Source: Bedellia somnulentella (lineage: Eukaryota; Arthropoda; Insecta; Lepidoptera; Bedelliidae). From it: a stretch of 64,000 nt of DNA. Shown one piece after another: positions 11,401-20,686 of the stretch (position 1 is its first letter; every line of letters begins with the position of its first letter). Position numbers and translations under genes: made by a program. Under the pieces are notes generated by a model. The model was not told where the DNA came from, made no database searches, and worked only from the letters and a program-made list of their open reading frames with translations. Where the stretch lies: positions 2,852,001-2,916,000 of the forward strand of contig OY755171.1 in assembly GCA_963576735.1 (NCBI GenBank), read 5' to 3'.

Positions 11401-14400
11401 ATGTCTATTGAATCTTATACATCTGTGAAGTCGTATATTTGATATTTTATGACAACCTCATCTGCTTATACTCTATCCACGCGTAAAAGTTATATTGTCA
11501 TCTTTAAACTTCCACATCCAATGGCAATCAAAGCAAGCCAAATATAAAATATTTTTAAATTTACGTAAAGTTATTTTAATTATTCCTATAACATAAGATA
11601 AACAATTTCTAAATATTTTTCTATTTTAGGTACATAATTTTAGTTGCTGTTTTAATATACGGTCCTTGCATCACATTCTTGACTCGTCTCCGCTCCAAAC
11701 TACTTCACGACGAGGAAGAGCCTATCCACCTATCACCAAGTTGCTGGTTCGTCTACGGAGCTTTCATCAAACAAGGAACTACTTTATCACCGGATTCTAG
11801 TAAGTTTACTTGATATTTCTGCCATTATTCCCAGAGGGGTGGCAGAGATACTTATACGACTGAAAATCATGTGCTCGCTGCTACACTACACAGTAACCAC
11901 CTATCTAATTCTTTATGATTAATTTACATTAATTAAGTCAATTTTAAGTAAGTACACGGGTATTTTCGCAATCAGTATGATGCTAGTTTGAACTGTGTAT
12001 GTCCGGGTCTATAAACATACTGACATACCCCTCAAAAATATAATTAAATTTATTTCGATAAATTGAAAGCTATAGTGTCTATTGAGTTTTAAATAGTATT
12101 TTTGGTAATGACAATGGACGTTTAAAGGTGACAGACAATGTCACGTCAGGTTCAGAAGTATAAGTACCTCTGCCAACTCCTTCGGGGATATTCGGCGTAA
12201 ACGTTTGAGTCTTTGAGGACATTAACTACTCGTTTTGACCTACTTATTTAGAATATTTTTAAAAGTAAATCCAGACCATTGTACCATTATTTTTATCGTT
12301 CAACAAAGACAAATGACTCATAATGACAAGTAGTATAATTATATATGTTGACCGGAATTCACGATAATGAAAGTGGTTTCCCTAATCAATTCTCACATTG
12401 AAGCAAAGTGGTCACCCCATCATTCATCATCATGACCAAACGTCCACATCTAAGACAAATAACGGTAATTTAAATGGAATGATAAATCGTACGCCATGTT
12501 AAGGAATCAATAGGGACGTGCTATTTGCTAAGAAAGGTTAACTAATCATTTTTAATATTATTCAGTTTGATCATATATGTACAAAGCTTCTTACAATCAT
12601 GGCAATAATATAGAAATATTTAAACTAACAAATGTCTACCTAATATGTATTGAAAAACGTGAACTTTAAACTAATGAACGAGGACTAACATAAATATAAA
12701 CTGGCTTGTGAACAGTTTATATTTATACCATAACATTAATCTCAGAAATGACCATAAAAATCATATCGGACAGCACTTCTGTCCTGCAAGCCCTCAATCG
12801 AAGCGAATACACTTCAGGTCTAGTCCTGGAATGTCACCAAGCCTTAGAAGAAGTGGCGCAGGACAACAATATTATCCTGCAATGGATAAAAGGCCATAGT
12901 GGGTCCTTAGGCAACGATGCGGCTGATGAGCTGGCTAGAGGGGGATCGGCTATGTCTCTGTACGGACCCGAACTCATAATATCTCTTCCATTCAACCAGC
13001 TGCGCACGTGGCTAAGGGAACGCACACAAACTCTAGCTAACGTGTGTTGGCAAGGCACGTCTGGCTGCAGACAGTCTAAAGAGGCAATGCCAACTCTTAA
13101 GAAAAATCTGACCAGATATGCCTTACGCATTAGCAGACCAAATCTACGAACTCTAGTGGGTGTTATCACAGGGCACTATACCCTAAACAAACACTTCCAC
13201 ACTCTAGGCATCACCGACAGCCCTCTGTGCCGTGCGTGCATGGAGGCGGACGAAACGGTCACTCATGTGCTCCAGGAATGCAACGGAGTAACCGATATCC
13301 GAAATAACACCATCGGATCCAAAAAGTCGCTACCAGAGGCAATGGCTGACCTGGATAAGCCTTTGTCCTTCTGGTCGGAATTAGGTTGGGAAACTTAAAC
13401 GGCCAAATGGCCCACGTACAATGGCCCACCTCGTAGCTGGATTAAGTGCGGAATCCTGAGGCGGTTAGCGCCCACCAATAATAATAATAATAATACCATA
13501 ACATTACCAAAAGGGTGAATTTGTTATCCACGTGATAGAGGGTCACTAAACGCCACTGTAAACACCGAGAAATTAAAAATTAAGACAGAAAGCAGCTTTC
13601 ATCTTTTTTCCCAAAACACGTAGTAGATATTTTCAACACTCGGAGTAAAAACAGTCATTTAGATTTCATTTGTATTTTAAGAAGGTAGAAGGAGTTCTAA
13701 TTCTGAAGTTCTGGACACCTCCTTTGGGATTTATAGCCATGAGTACATGAATGCATGTAAAACAAACGATACATAATGTTTATGGGAATGTTATCCACCT
13801 GAATCTAAGTCAACACGACCTCCGGTTATGGTTGTTCAATAAAACGAAGATAGTGATCTTTCACGTAATCAACTATTCCATTTTCATCTATTAGCCACTT
13901 TTCTAGATGAGTTTGTTTTTCGATACAAATAATAAGTGTTTGTTTGCTTTCGAATATGATGATGATGATGAATTCCAACAAGGATAACCCAGTTCTTCAG
14001 AACTCTTATGCCAGTTTTGGAATTTGAGTAAGGATATTTTTTTTATTTTGGGTTATGTTATGAGACTTATGAGTCTAATCGCGCAACGTCGCGCCGCTTC
14101 TTAAGACTTCTGCGGGAAGAAATGGGTTAGTGATATTCTAACCCTATACTACACAGCATGTAAATTATTTGTAAAGTTTCATTCTTAAATAAATAATAAA
14201 ATAAGAACATTAATTGTTTTTTTGGTGTGGGCTGGCATTTCGATGATAAATTTAATCATCATAATTAGACAAGAAACAAAAATGTATGCACCAAAGCCTT
14301 TGCAAAACAAATCCTTGAATATCAACTTTCCTTTACTTCCCACGGGAGTCTTTAAAGGCGACGGAGGGTTAAATAGGCAGCAGCATTACACTGAGTACTA

Positions 14401-17400
14401 TTACTTACAGTGAGTATTACTGCGATCGCCAACGCGGGTTAGTCAGATCTTCCAACCTGGAAAATCCAACCTAGGTTGGATTCTCGGAATCGTCTGTCCT
14501 AGTATCCAAATTAGCTAGGTTGGATAGTAGGAATGCATGTTTTGAGTGTTCTCCGATTTTCCAAACTGCTAATGTACACTCGAGTGCACAGAGAATATTA
14601 AGCACTCGAATAATATACCTACTTACTTACCTACCTATCTAAAAATATTAAATTGAAACATCCAATAATAGCAGTATTGCATAGATGTACTAATAAAAAA
14701 CCGTAGATAAGTTATGCGCGCACATAAGTGGCACTTAAAAAACAAGCTAAATGGCTCATCTGACTTTAGTCGCACACTAGCTGCCGTTGCAATCGTTCAC
14801 CTGTTTTGGCGTGTTTGTTTATCAAAATAATCGAGAATGCCGTCGTGTGTAATAAGATTTTGCACAAACTATAGTAGATAAACTACTAAAATGATGGGAT
14901 TACTTCCCAACTAACAAAAAAATCTCTCATAGTGGCTAAAAATGCCAAAAATAATTCACTTATAATAGCCGTATTATCTCTAATAAGGGTGCGTTTGGGC
15001 ACAAATTACAAGGACAAAAACCTCAAACCCCCCTTATAATTGCTTTATGGTAAGCTTATTTTTCCTATACGTGCTTTATTATAGCAAGCAACAAGAGAGC
15101 CAAACAAATAAAAGCAAAAGTATTGCTCTTAAAAAGCCAATACACTTCTAACAGACATGTTAAAGGGGTTAATAAAGCAAACAAACCATATACGTGTTTT
15201 ATTATGGCGAACAACAAGGGAGTAAAACTTATAGCGGCAAGACGAATTCTATTAGAAAGCTATTCGCCTGAAAATCTGTGTTTGTGAGATTCTACAACAA
15301 GTGTTTTGTTGAGTGATTTTTAACAGTTTGAGAGCGTCAAAAAGTTTAAACAAGTACCGATATGAAATTAATTTTATTTATTTTTGTAGTGTACCTGAAT
15401 CCGAGATTATATTGTGCTTGTAATACATCAAGTAATATTTTTAATAGATCACTCAAAGCCATATGTGAATTACTGCCCCATCTCTGATTTCCCCAGGAAT
15501 ATCATCTATTTTATGTCTATTTTACTACCCCTACTTAATTGTTATGACTTTGTAAATCTACCTAGTGTTAATTGAATTTATATTATATAGTTGAATAATT
15601 GCAAGTTGTATTGTACCCTTTTTTGGTAAATAAATAAATGAATTTGAAATGAACGACTGTTATATTCTTCCTCAATGATTTACTTCTTCATAGATATTGG
15701 AACCAACAAGTGATTTGGTGGTATCAGCTTAATCATTTTTAGCTAATACTCGTAGCAGTAGAAGTGGTGGGTGTATTGTTAATGTTTTTTTAACTTTTTT
15801 TCTGTAACTACCATTCTTCTTAAACTTCTTCCAATCTTGTAAATATATTTTTTTTGTTATCGTAACCGCAAACACCTCTGTTGCATTTCCAAAATGGCCA
15901 CAATATGACAAATCTAGTTAAATAAAATATTTTAATACGTCCATCTAGAGAATAATACCTTTTTAATAACTATGTAAGTGACTGTGGATTGCTCTCATTC
16001 TTATAAAGACCATATAACCGTTGCATTGTGGCGGCGCTAGATTGTAATGGAGCGGGAGCGGAGCTGCCGCGGAACAAAATGATCAACAAACTTTAATAAA
16101 AAAAGTATTTGAACCATAGAGAAAAAGTCATGCATTCGTTTCCTTGAGTCGTAAATTCTTCGTTGGGTAGACATCTTATAAAAGCTCCTATGAGTTGAAA
16201 AGTATCATAGTTAGCTTATGCATTACTATTATATTATAAGAACAGTTAGCCAAATGAAAAGCTCTTATCTGGCTTTTTAATATTATATGGCTTAAAAGCA
16301 TTGTAAATGCTCTTATAAGAATAACACATTTTTAATTATTATTGAAACCATATAATTTAGACTTATTATGGTTAACCCAACCAAATTATAAGAATAAAGG
16401 TAATATTAGCCAAATCTTCTTATATATTGCCATTATAAGGAACATTGTTATAATGACCTTATCCATATAATTTTATAAGAGCACTTTGTTTGTTGGGTTG
16501 TCATTCGTAAGTATTATAAATTTTACAACGTTTTAATTATAATTTATTATAAATTAGGTGTACGTAAACGGTCGTCTTAGTGTCATATTTCACGTCGGTA
16601 CAGAGAAAATATGTTTATCTCTTTTTAACGCTTGCTATGAGACGTGCTATTTCGCCTACATTTCAAATGTCTTTTTTGGTGTGTTGTTTGGGCCGCTTTC
16701 CTCGTAAATAACCTATATAAAGTTTTTTAGTACATCTATGCAGTATTGTTAGAAAGTTTTTAAAAAGCGTCATGTATCAAGATAACATATCTGCCAAAAA
16801 AAACGTTTACCAATTTACATTGACCGTGATGATTTCATTCAAGACTCACAGTTACGTCTGCTCAATAGAGAATTAAGTGTTGGTAATTTTTTGGATGTAG
16901 TGCAAAATCTTTAGTTTCTTACTTAATAATCTTTGTGCATAATGCACTTTGTATCTAAAATTTTATGTGCCTGACTATACCGAGGTTGGATAAACGAACT
17001 CCATTCGAAAGAGCAAATTCATTTTTCCAACCGAGCTAATTTGGATACTAGGACAGACGATTCCGAGAATCCAACCTAGGTTGGATTTGCGAGGTTGGAA
17101 GATCGGACTTACCCGCCAACGCTCATGGCAAACGTATATATTACATAATCCAATATTAAATAATAAAGTTTTGTATTAATAGCAAAATAATATTGTAGAG
17201 ATCTAGTATCTATTAGTAATACAGTGGTTACTTTCCAGACACTACAAGGGTATTGTTCGCCACATGGTGGATCTTCATAATTCTGCTATCAGCCTTTTAC
17301 ACAGCCAACTTGACTGCCTTCCTAACACTATCCAAGTTCACTCTGGATGTGGAATACCCTATGGACCTTTACAAGAAAAACTATCGGTGGGTGGCAGAAG

Positions 17401-20400
17401 CTGGTGGGGCCGTCGAATATGTCGTGAAAGATGTAAGTTTATATGTATCAATAAATACAGAAATAATTAATTATATAAGAATATGAGTAGATTGATAGAT
17501 GTAAAGGAAGCTAGAGAGCTTTGTCAGGATCGTACAAAATGGCGATCGATAGTCTCCGCCTACCCTAATGGGAAGTAATGGCGTGGATATATCCAATAAT
17601 TAATTATAGTCACGGTATAAATTCGTTAGGGTAGGCAGAGTCTATGGACCGCTACTTACTATGATCCAAACAATCCTCTCTTACTTTCTTCATTTTCCTT
17701 ATTCAAATATCTACTAGGAACACTAGTTTAGTTTAACTTACTAAGAGATAAATTATGCATAATAAGAACAAATAAAACTACATTATATATTTACTACTAT
17801 ACTAAAATATATATTACTCACCCTTTCTGCTGACACACATTCACGCACACACACATACACGCAGAAAGGAACATATTTTAATCTTCATTTGACTTACGAA
17901 ATTACAAATTGAGTATCAAGGTCTTTTAGAACAATTTATTTATTTAAGTACATGTTATATATCATTAGAAAAAAGCTACTTACAACTAACTTAAAACTAA
18001 AATTAATTAATCAATAAAATTAAACAAAAATATTTAAAAAAGTCAATTAAACAAACCGCTCCGAGACATATTCGACCCAAAGATCCCCATTACGCTGGCA
18101 GCGTTACCCGCTGAACAGCTAGGGAGATCCTCTGCATCAAAAATACCCCAGAACGGTAGTCCCAGCCACGGTTCCTCAGTCGGCGACCTATTTCTTTTAT
18201 AAAAGATTTTCCCTCTAAACCCCAAACTCCGGTGGTTTCTAAAGCGAGAGGCACAAAGAAAAAAGAAGACATAAGCTGACTATACTCAGGAAGCTTATGT
18301 CTCGCAGCCGTTTCAGCAGCAGCCCCCGGAGCTGCAGTAGTAGATCCTACATGGGAAGGTGCAAATGTACAGACGCAAGTGGCATCCGCAATCAGACAAC
18401 GACCTCTCTCCCACGGAACTAAAGTCAAACCATCCGCTTACCGTCACTCCTGAATAATCCCTGAGGCTCGAGAACTGCAGGGATGTCAGCAGAAATTAGA
18501 GCTCTGCGAACGATATCGTTTATGGACTGGTGCCGTGAGATTCTGCCCGCACTACGGACACAATGAAGCCCATGTCGACCCAAAAAATCCGCCTGCGTCC
18601 CACTAACTTTCGTATTTGTTAACAATATATTGTAGTTTGGGATCAGCTGACTCTTGTAAACTATGTTTCAATTTTAATCTGAATAAAGAATTATTATTAT
18701 TATTATTATTCGTCATTCTTCTCATGTCATGATCTATCGAAACTGTCGACTCAAGGTTGACTTCTATGACCTTCTTGTTTCAAATCAAAGGTTGGTTTTC
18801 AAAGTGCGCTCAGGGTGTTTAATACACTTGGTGCGAAGCCGTGAGTAAAGGTAGGTAATTATATATCTTACGCTATTTCCGTTCTTACAGCTCGATGAAG
18901 AGTTATACATCCTCAGCTCCATGGTTTACAAAGGAAGAGGGCAATTCCGAGAAGTAACTTTCGATACCGAGTACCTACGAATGGTTTCCGACGGAGCGGT
19001 ATTGGTGAGCGAGGATGTCTCGATTTACCACCTTATGTATGCAGACTACGTGAGGAAAACCAGGGAAGGTGTGGAAGAATCAGATAGGTGTACCTACGTT
19101 GCTGCTCCTAATCCTTTTATGAAGAGGATGAAGGCTTTCGCATATCCAAAGAACAGCACTTTGAAAACTTTATTTGAACCGATGTGAGTACAAATTTTAT
19201 ATATGCTTTCTAAAATGGGATTCTTAAATATATCTTTTCCTTGTGATCTGTCAAAACTTTATAAAGTTGAACTTGGCTCTGACGACTTAAGAATACTAAC
19301 CTTTTCAGTCTTATTTTTTTAGTTTAACTAACATCGTCCAGGCAGGAATGATGAGGTTTCTTCTAAACCAAGACCTGCCCTCCACAAAAATTTGTCCCCT
19401 GGATTTGCAATCCAAAGATAGAAGACTCCGAAACACGGATTTGTTGATGACCTACCTTATAATGGCGGCTGGACTTTCTGCTGCCACTGCGGTTTTCATC
19501 GGGGAGGTATATACTCAAACATACATACATATACTCACGACTATAAATCCCGAAGGAACGTCCGAAGTGAGAAGAATAAAAGAGCATGTATGAGAAGGAT
19601 AATGAATGGTATAATGAATGTAAGGAAAGCAAGAGAGATTAGTCAAGATCGTACTAAGTGGCGATCGATAGTCTCTGCCTACCCCAATGGGAATAATGGG
19701 CGTGAGTATAAGTAAGTAAGTAAGTATAAATCCCAAGAAGGGGTAGCCAGAGCTAAGGAACTAGAAGTTCCTCAGCCACTTTTGGAAAGTTAAGTGGAAA
19801 AGATTTTCCTATACTCAAACAATGGTTAATTAAAAGAATTAGTCACTAGATGTTGTAAATATTTGGATATTTGTCTTTCGGATCTCTGGATATTTGTGAT
19901 TCGTTGTCGGATTATACCTACTCGATACTTTAAGCAAGTTAAACCAATCTAAGGAAGTGATTTGAATCCACTATTTCGAAACACTAACTTTTTTATCGAT
20001 TAGAAAATTATTAACCGATTGCTCTCGGGGATCTTATGGGTTTATCACGCTGAATATTTATTTGGATTATGGAAATAATACTGTATTTTTGTTAAAATTT
20101 AATGTAATACAAAACTGTTTTCGTTGGTAGTTTTTACAATTAATATAAAGAGACCGGTTTATTTACAGCTTGTCTTTCCCCTTTATCTACCACATCAACC
20201 AGAAGTATGATAATATGTTATGCAAATCTATGTTTTAAGTTTCCAGGATTTATTATACAGCTATTTTATATAACTTATGGAACTACAAGCCTTGCTACAC
20301 ACACCAAGATTGGCCTGCTCGCTATTTATTTTAAAGATAACTACACTTTTTTTATTTTTACGCTACACAATTAATTGGTTAACAATATCTTAAAACTATT

Positions 20401-20686
20401 TTAGGTATTCTACAAGCGCTACTACAGAAGAACAGCTAAAGTATCCAGCAAAGGAATCAAGAAACGCAAACCAAGGTTATCCACAAAAGTGAAAATGCTC
20501 GACGACAGTAGACCACCCCCATATGAATCACTATTCGGAAAGAACTCCAAGTACAAAAGTTCCGATGAAAATGAATACAAAATGGTTAACGGGAGGGAAT
20601 ATTATGTAGTAAACACGATCAGTGGCGAAAAACGTTTGATACCATTAAGGACACCTTCGGCGTTTTTGTATGACAGGAAAAAGTGA
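5334..20686 (+). CDS. Ir93a: ionotropic receptor Ir93a (ligand-binding domain to C-terminus)
   Basis: Variant ionotropic glutamate receptor subunit; in insects Ir93a works with Ir25a and Ir21a, Ir40a or Ir68a in temperature and humidity sensing neurons. Exons: about 5254 or 5334 to 5418, 5723-5808, 6131-6316, 10912-11072, 11630-11799, 17239-17432, 18891-19183, 19323-19506, 20405-20686. All phases agree, giving 546 residues from the Met at 5334. Order seen: S1 from HLKIGTYQNYPASW; M1 YIILVAVLIYG; pore SPSCWFVYGAFIKQGT; M3 TWWIFIILLSAFYTANLTAF; S2; M4 LMTYLIMAAGLSAATAVF; tail NGREYYVVN then RLIPLRTPSAFLY. The tail, the pore and the ICPLDL..RRLRN..LMTY segment agree with Ir93a as I know it. Insect Ir93a is about 850 residues, so the amino-terminal domain is missing from view. 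Introns 3 to 6 are crowded with mobile DNA. Confidence 0.8.
5723..5808 (+). CDS. Ir93a: Ir93a exon, linker to S1
   Basis: Acceptor ATTGCAG, donor GTAAGC. It encodes EQLTKRQQENQKLRQEING then KHLKIGTYQ. The polar, charged stretch is the linker; HLKIGTYQ is the first strand of the S1 ligand-binding lobe. Confidence 0.75.
6131..6316 (+). CDS. Ir93a: Ir93a exon, S1 lobe
   Basis: Acceptor TTTCTAG, donor GTAAGT, phase 0 on both sides. It encodes 62 residues: NYPASWTVEENGTLRGYGAV then FVIIDMISEKLNFTYDVV, the glutamate-receptor S1 pattern. Confidence 0.85.
6932..8065 (+). pseudogene. R2-like LINE ORF, N-terminal part
   Basis: 377-codon frame from zinc finger to reverse transcriptase motif 2. It ends ...GRAKSF followed by TGA, where the frame shifts: one frame over, the protein continues as VLLKVDVKNAFNSVDRAALL. 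Confidence 0.7.
8693..9805 (+). pseudogene. R2-like LINE ORF, C-terminal endonuclease part
   Basis: 370-codon open frame. LPVRFGGLGVRKPSDVALPA is the end of the RT/thumb region, then CRCGVQVDQWGHHGLSC is a CX1CX7-8HX4C knuckle, then the nuclease-like KRPDGM...WDATCVD. It starts in mid-protein after a frameshift, so it has no true start codon. Confidence 0.7.
9911..10840. mobile_element. foldback DNA element with GTCGTAGG termini, copy 1
   Basis: 930 bp with inverted ends GTCGTAGGATGATTTGATG / its complement and subterminal TTTTTTGCAAAA blocks. A tRNA-like core lies on the minus strand (about 10355-10429). No transposase ORF. Flanks show only AT/AT as a possible 2-bp duplication. A second copy lies at 34908-35800 in the opposite orientation. 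Confidence 0.75.
10355..10429 (-). repeat. tRNA-like sequence inside foldback element
   Basis: Minus strand begins GTCCGTGGCCGAATGAGC and ends GATCCCCGCTGAGAGCAA, with an A-box-like and a TTTGATCC B-box-like motif. The T-arm is partly decayed. It is not an intact tRNA: the acceptor ends do not pair. Confidence 0.5.
10912..11072 (+). CDS. Ir93a: Ir93a exon, end of S1 to M1
   Basis: Encodes VDVGAAFIPILFDYRQYVTF onward to GSGLLAPFEYNVW, just before M1. The acceptor is a tandem TAGCAG (10906-10911), so the exon can start at 10909 (adding one Gln) or 10912. Donor GTAAGT; the split Trp codon joins the next exon. Confidence 0.87.
11161..11392 (+). mobile_element. SINE-A copy in Ir93a intron 4
   Basis: Head GTGTAGTGTCGGCTTAG at the left; near the right end, GCCGTGAGTAT. 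The (TATG)n tail is decayed to TAATTAATG. Confidence 0.8.
11630..11799 (+). CDS. Ir93a: Ir93a exon, M1 and pore
   Basis: Acceptor TATTTTAG, donor GTAAGT. It encodes M1 (YIILVAVLIYGPCITFLTRL), an acidic loop (LLHDEEEPIHLSP) and the pore helix SCWFVYGAFIKQGTTLSPDS. Confidence 0.88.
11823..12215. repeat. two SINE-B tail fragments in inverted orientation
   Basis: 11823-11885 is a minus-orientation 3' fragment (CCAGAGGGGTGGCAGAG). 12120-12215 is a plus-orientation 3' end (CCTCTGCCAACTCCTTCGG, then TTCGGCGTAAACG). About 240 bp of unassigned sequence separates them. Confidence 0.6.
12739..13492 (+). mobile_element. 5'-truncated LINE with RNase H domain
   Basis: Insertion in Ir93a intron 5, bounded by the perfect 14-bp repeat ATACCATAACATTA (12725-12738 and 13493-13506). 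It consists of a LINE 3' end with one open frame, a short 3' untranslated region and an (AAT)n tail. The perfect duplication and uninterrupted frame suggest a fairly recent event. Confidence 0.85.
12748..13398 (+). CDS. LINE RNase H / zinc-knuckle C-terminus
   Basis: 216-codon frame. The RNase H end is seen as IKIISDSTSVLQALN (catalytic Asp in SDS), LQWIKGHSGSLGNDAADELA (His and Asp of the HxxxxGNxxAD motif), followed by a C2HC-like knuckle CRACMEADETVTHVLQEC. RNase H followed by this Cys/His pattern is typical of I/R1/LOA-type LINEs. The ATG is internal to the original ORF, because the element is truncated on its 5' side; probably not expressed as a functional protein. Confidence 0.7.
   Translation: MTIKIISDSTSVLQALNRSEYTSGLVLECHQALEEVAQDNNIILQWIKGHSGSLGNDAADELARGGSAMSLYGPELIISLPFNQLRTWLRERTQTLANVCWQGTSGCRQSKEAMPTLKKNLTRYALRISRPNLRTLVGVITGHYTLNKHFHTLGITDSPLCRACMEADETVTHVLQECNGVTDIRNNTIGSKKSLPEAMADLDKPLSFWSELGWET
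14098..14160 (-). repeat. SINE-A head fragment
   Basis: The stretch GAAGAAATGGGTTAGTGATATT followed by ACACAGC is the head third of SINE-A in minus orientation; the rest is absent. Confidence 0.5.
14837..14905 (+). pseudogene. THAP-domain start of a P-like transposase
   Basis: MPSCVIRFCTNYSR, then TAA and a one-base shift to TKNDGIT-like sequence. THAP domains begin Met-x-x-Cys and contain GxTxH; the frame is interrupted exactly at 14906, where another element begins. Short, so moderate confidence. Confidence 0.45.
14906..16497. mobile_element. third-level insertion with CCCAAC...GTTGGG ends
   Basis: Left end CCCAACTAACAAAA, right end TTTGTTTGTTGGG; both sides are flanked by TT. Removing it brings the THAP-like GIT codons next to a His codon on the right flank, which fits the domain. 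The interior is rich in TTATAAGAG-type short motifs. A putative small ORF (15362) lies within. Confidence 0.4.
15362..15487 (+). CDS. possible small secreted peptide ORF inside nested element
   Basis: 41 codons. MKLILFIFVVYLNPRLYCA looks like a signal peptide (basic start, hydrophobic core, Ala before a Cys), followed by a short Cys/Asn-containing tail. AATAAA strings occur about 140 bp downstream. No homology recognised; it may be chance in AT-rich DNA. Confidence 0.2.
   Translation: MKLILFIFVVYLNPRLYCACNTSSNIFNRSLKAICELLPHL
17239..17432 (+). CDS. Ir93a: Ir93a exon, M3
   Basis: Acceptor CTTTCCAG, donor GTAAGT. It encodes TTRVLFATWWIFIILLSAF then YTANLTAFLTLSKFTL, the M3 segment with the receptor family's YTANLxAFLT signature, then the start of S2. 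Confidence 0.9.
17490..17715. mobile_element. two LINE-C 3' ends, tail to tail
   Basis: 17490-17600 (+) carries AGGATCGTACAAAATGGCG and CGATAGTCTCCGCCTACCC. 17612-17715 carries the same sequence on the minus strand (GGTAGGCAGAGTCTATGG). Together they form an imperfect inverted pair just downstream of Ir93a exon 6. Confidence 0.65.
17940..18628 (-). mobile_element. second R2-like LINE fragment (C-terminal), dead
   Basis: Minus-strand 3' part of the same family as 6932-9810. It reads GRHGLHCVRSAGRISRHQS, VLEPQGLFRSDGKR, a frameshift near 18425, then TLVPWERGRCLIADATCVC and LALETTGVWGLEGKSFIKEI. It corresponds to the zinc-knuckle and nuclease-like end. It runs opposite to the copy in intron 3, so it is a separate insertion. 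Confidence 0.65.
18630..18712 (+). repeat. LINE-type 3' tail with AATAAA and (ATT)n
   Basis: CTGAATAAAGAATTATTATT ending in (ATT)n. It resembles the 3' tail of the LINE at 59476-62577 in design. It abuts the truncated R2-like fragment. Confidence 0.45.
18891..19183 (+). CDS. Ir93a: Ir93a exon, S2 lobe
   Basis: Acceptor GTTCTTACAG, donor GTGAGT. It encodes 97 residues, LDEELYILSSMVYKGRGQF onward to NPFMKRMKAFAYPKNSTLKT. The F/A-AYPKxSxL segment is typical of the S2 end. Confidence 0.88.
19323..19506 (+). CDS. Ir93a: Ir93a exon, S2 end and M4
   Basis: Acceptor TTTTTTTAG; the first base completes an Ile codon. It encodes LTNIVQAGMMRFLLNQDLP, TKICPLDLQSKDRRLRNTD and M4 LMTYLIMAAGLSAATAVFIG. Its donor is the weaker GTATAT, and a mobile element begins within about 15 nt of it. 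Confidence 0.88.
19522..19809 (-). mobile_element. 5'-truncated SINE-A carrying a LINE-C insertion, next to an Ir93a splice donor
   Basis: Flanked by TATACTCAAACA (19510-19521 and 19810-19821). The SINE-A body runs tail-left and is split at TATAAATCCC. The inserted LINE-C 3' end (about 19562-19728, +) is itself flanked by copies of TATAAATCCC. The left flank repeat starts at intron position +4 of Ir93a exon 8. Confidence 0.75.
20405..20686 (+). CDS. Ir93a: Ir93a terminal exon, cytoplasmic tail
   Basis: Acceptor TTTTAG. It encodes VFYKRYYRRTAKVSSKGIKK, a basic tail, then PPPYESLF and the conserved NGREYYVVN plus RLIPLRTPSAFLY. Stop TGA is at 20684-20686. Confidence 0.85.
   Translation, partial: VFYKRYYRRTAKVSSKGIKKRKPRLSTKVKMLDDSRPPPYESLFGKNSKYKSSDENEYKMVNGREYYVVNTISGEKRLIPLRTPSAFLYDRKK

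Larger units (their letters stand above)
14680..16740 (+). mobile_element. P-element-like remnant nested in the TIR element
   Basis: Ends CATAGATGTACTAA... and ...TTAGTACATCTATG. Flanked by a perfect 8-bp repeat CAGTATTG (14672-14679 and 16741-16748). P-superfamily elements have ends starting CAT and make 8-bp duplications. Near the left end, 14837-14878 reads MPSCVIRFCTNYSR, the start of a THAP zinc-binding domain (Cys-x4-Cys spacing here), followed after a frameshift by a DGIT segment where THAP domains have GxTFH. The rest of the transposase is not recognisable. Confidence 0.6.
14436..17114. mobile_element. DNA element with ~85-bp TIRs and 8-bp duplication, host of a nest
   Basis: Ends GGGTTAGTC...GACTTACCC. 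The inverted repeats are about 85 bp and include the palindrome CCAACCTAGGTTGG. Flanked by GCCAACGC (14428-14435 and 17115-17122). The sibling at 24378-24993 has the same body in only 616 bp; the extra 2.06 kb here is a nested insertion at 14680-16740. No transposase of its own; superfamily unassigned, as 8-bp duplications fit hAT, P or Mutator. Confidence 0.85.

Noticed and set aside
15729..15911. Lys-rich 60-codon minus-strand ORF inside the nested elements
   Set aside because: No recognisable domain, and composition follows the AT-rich strand; not supported.
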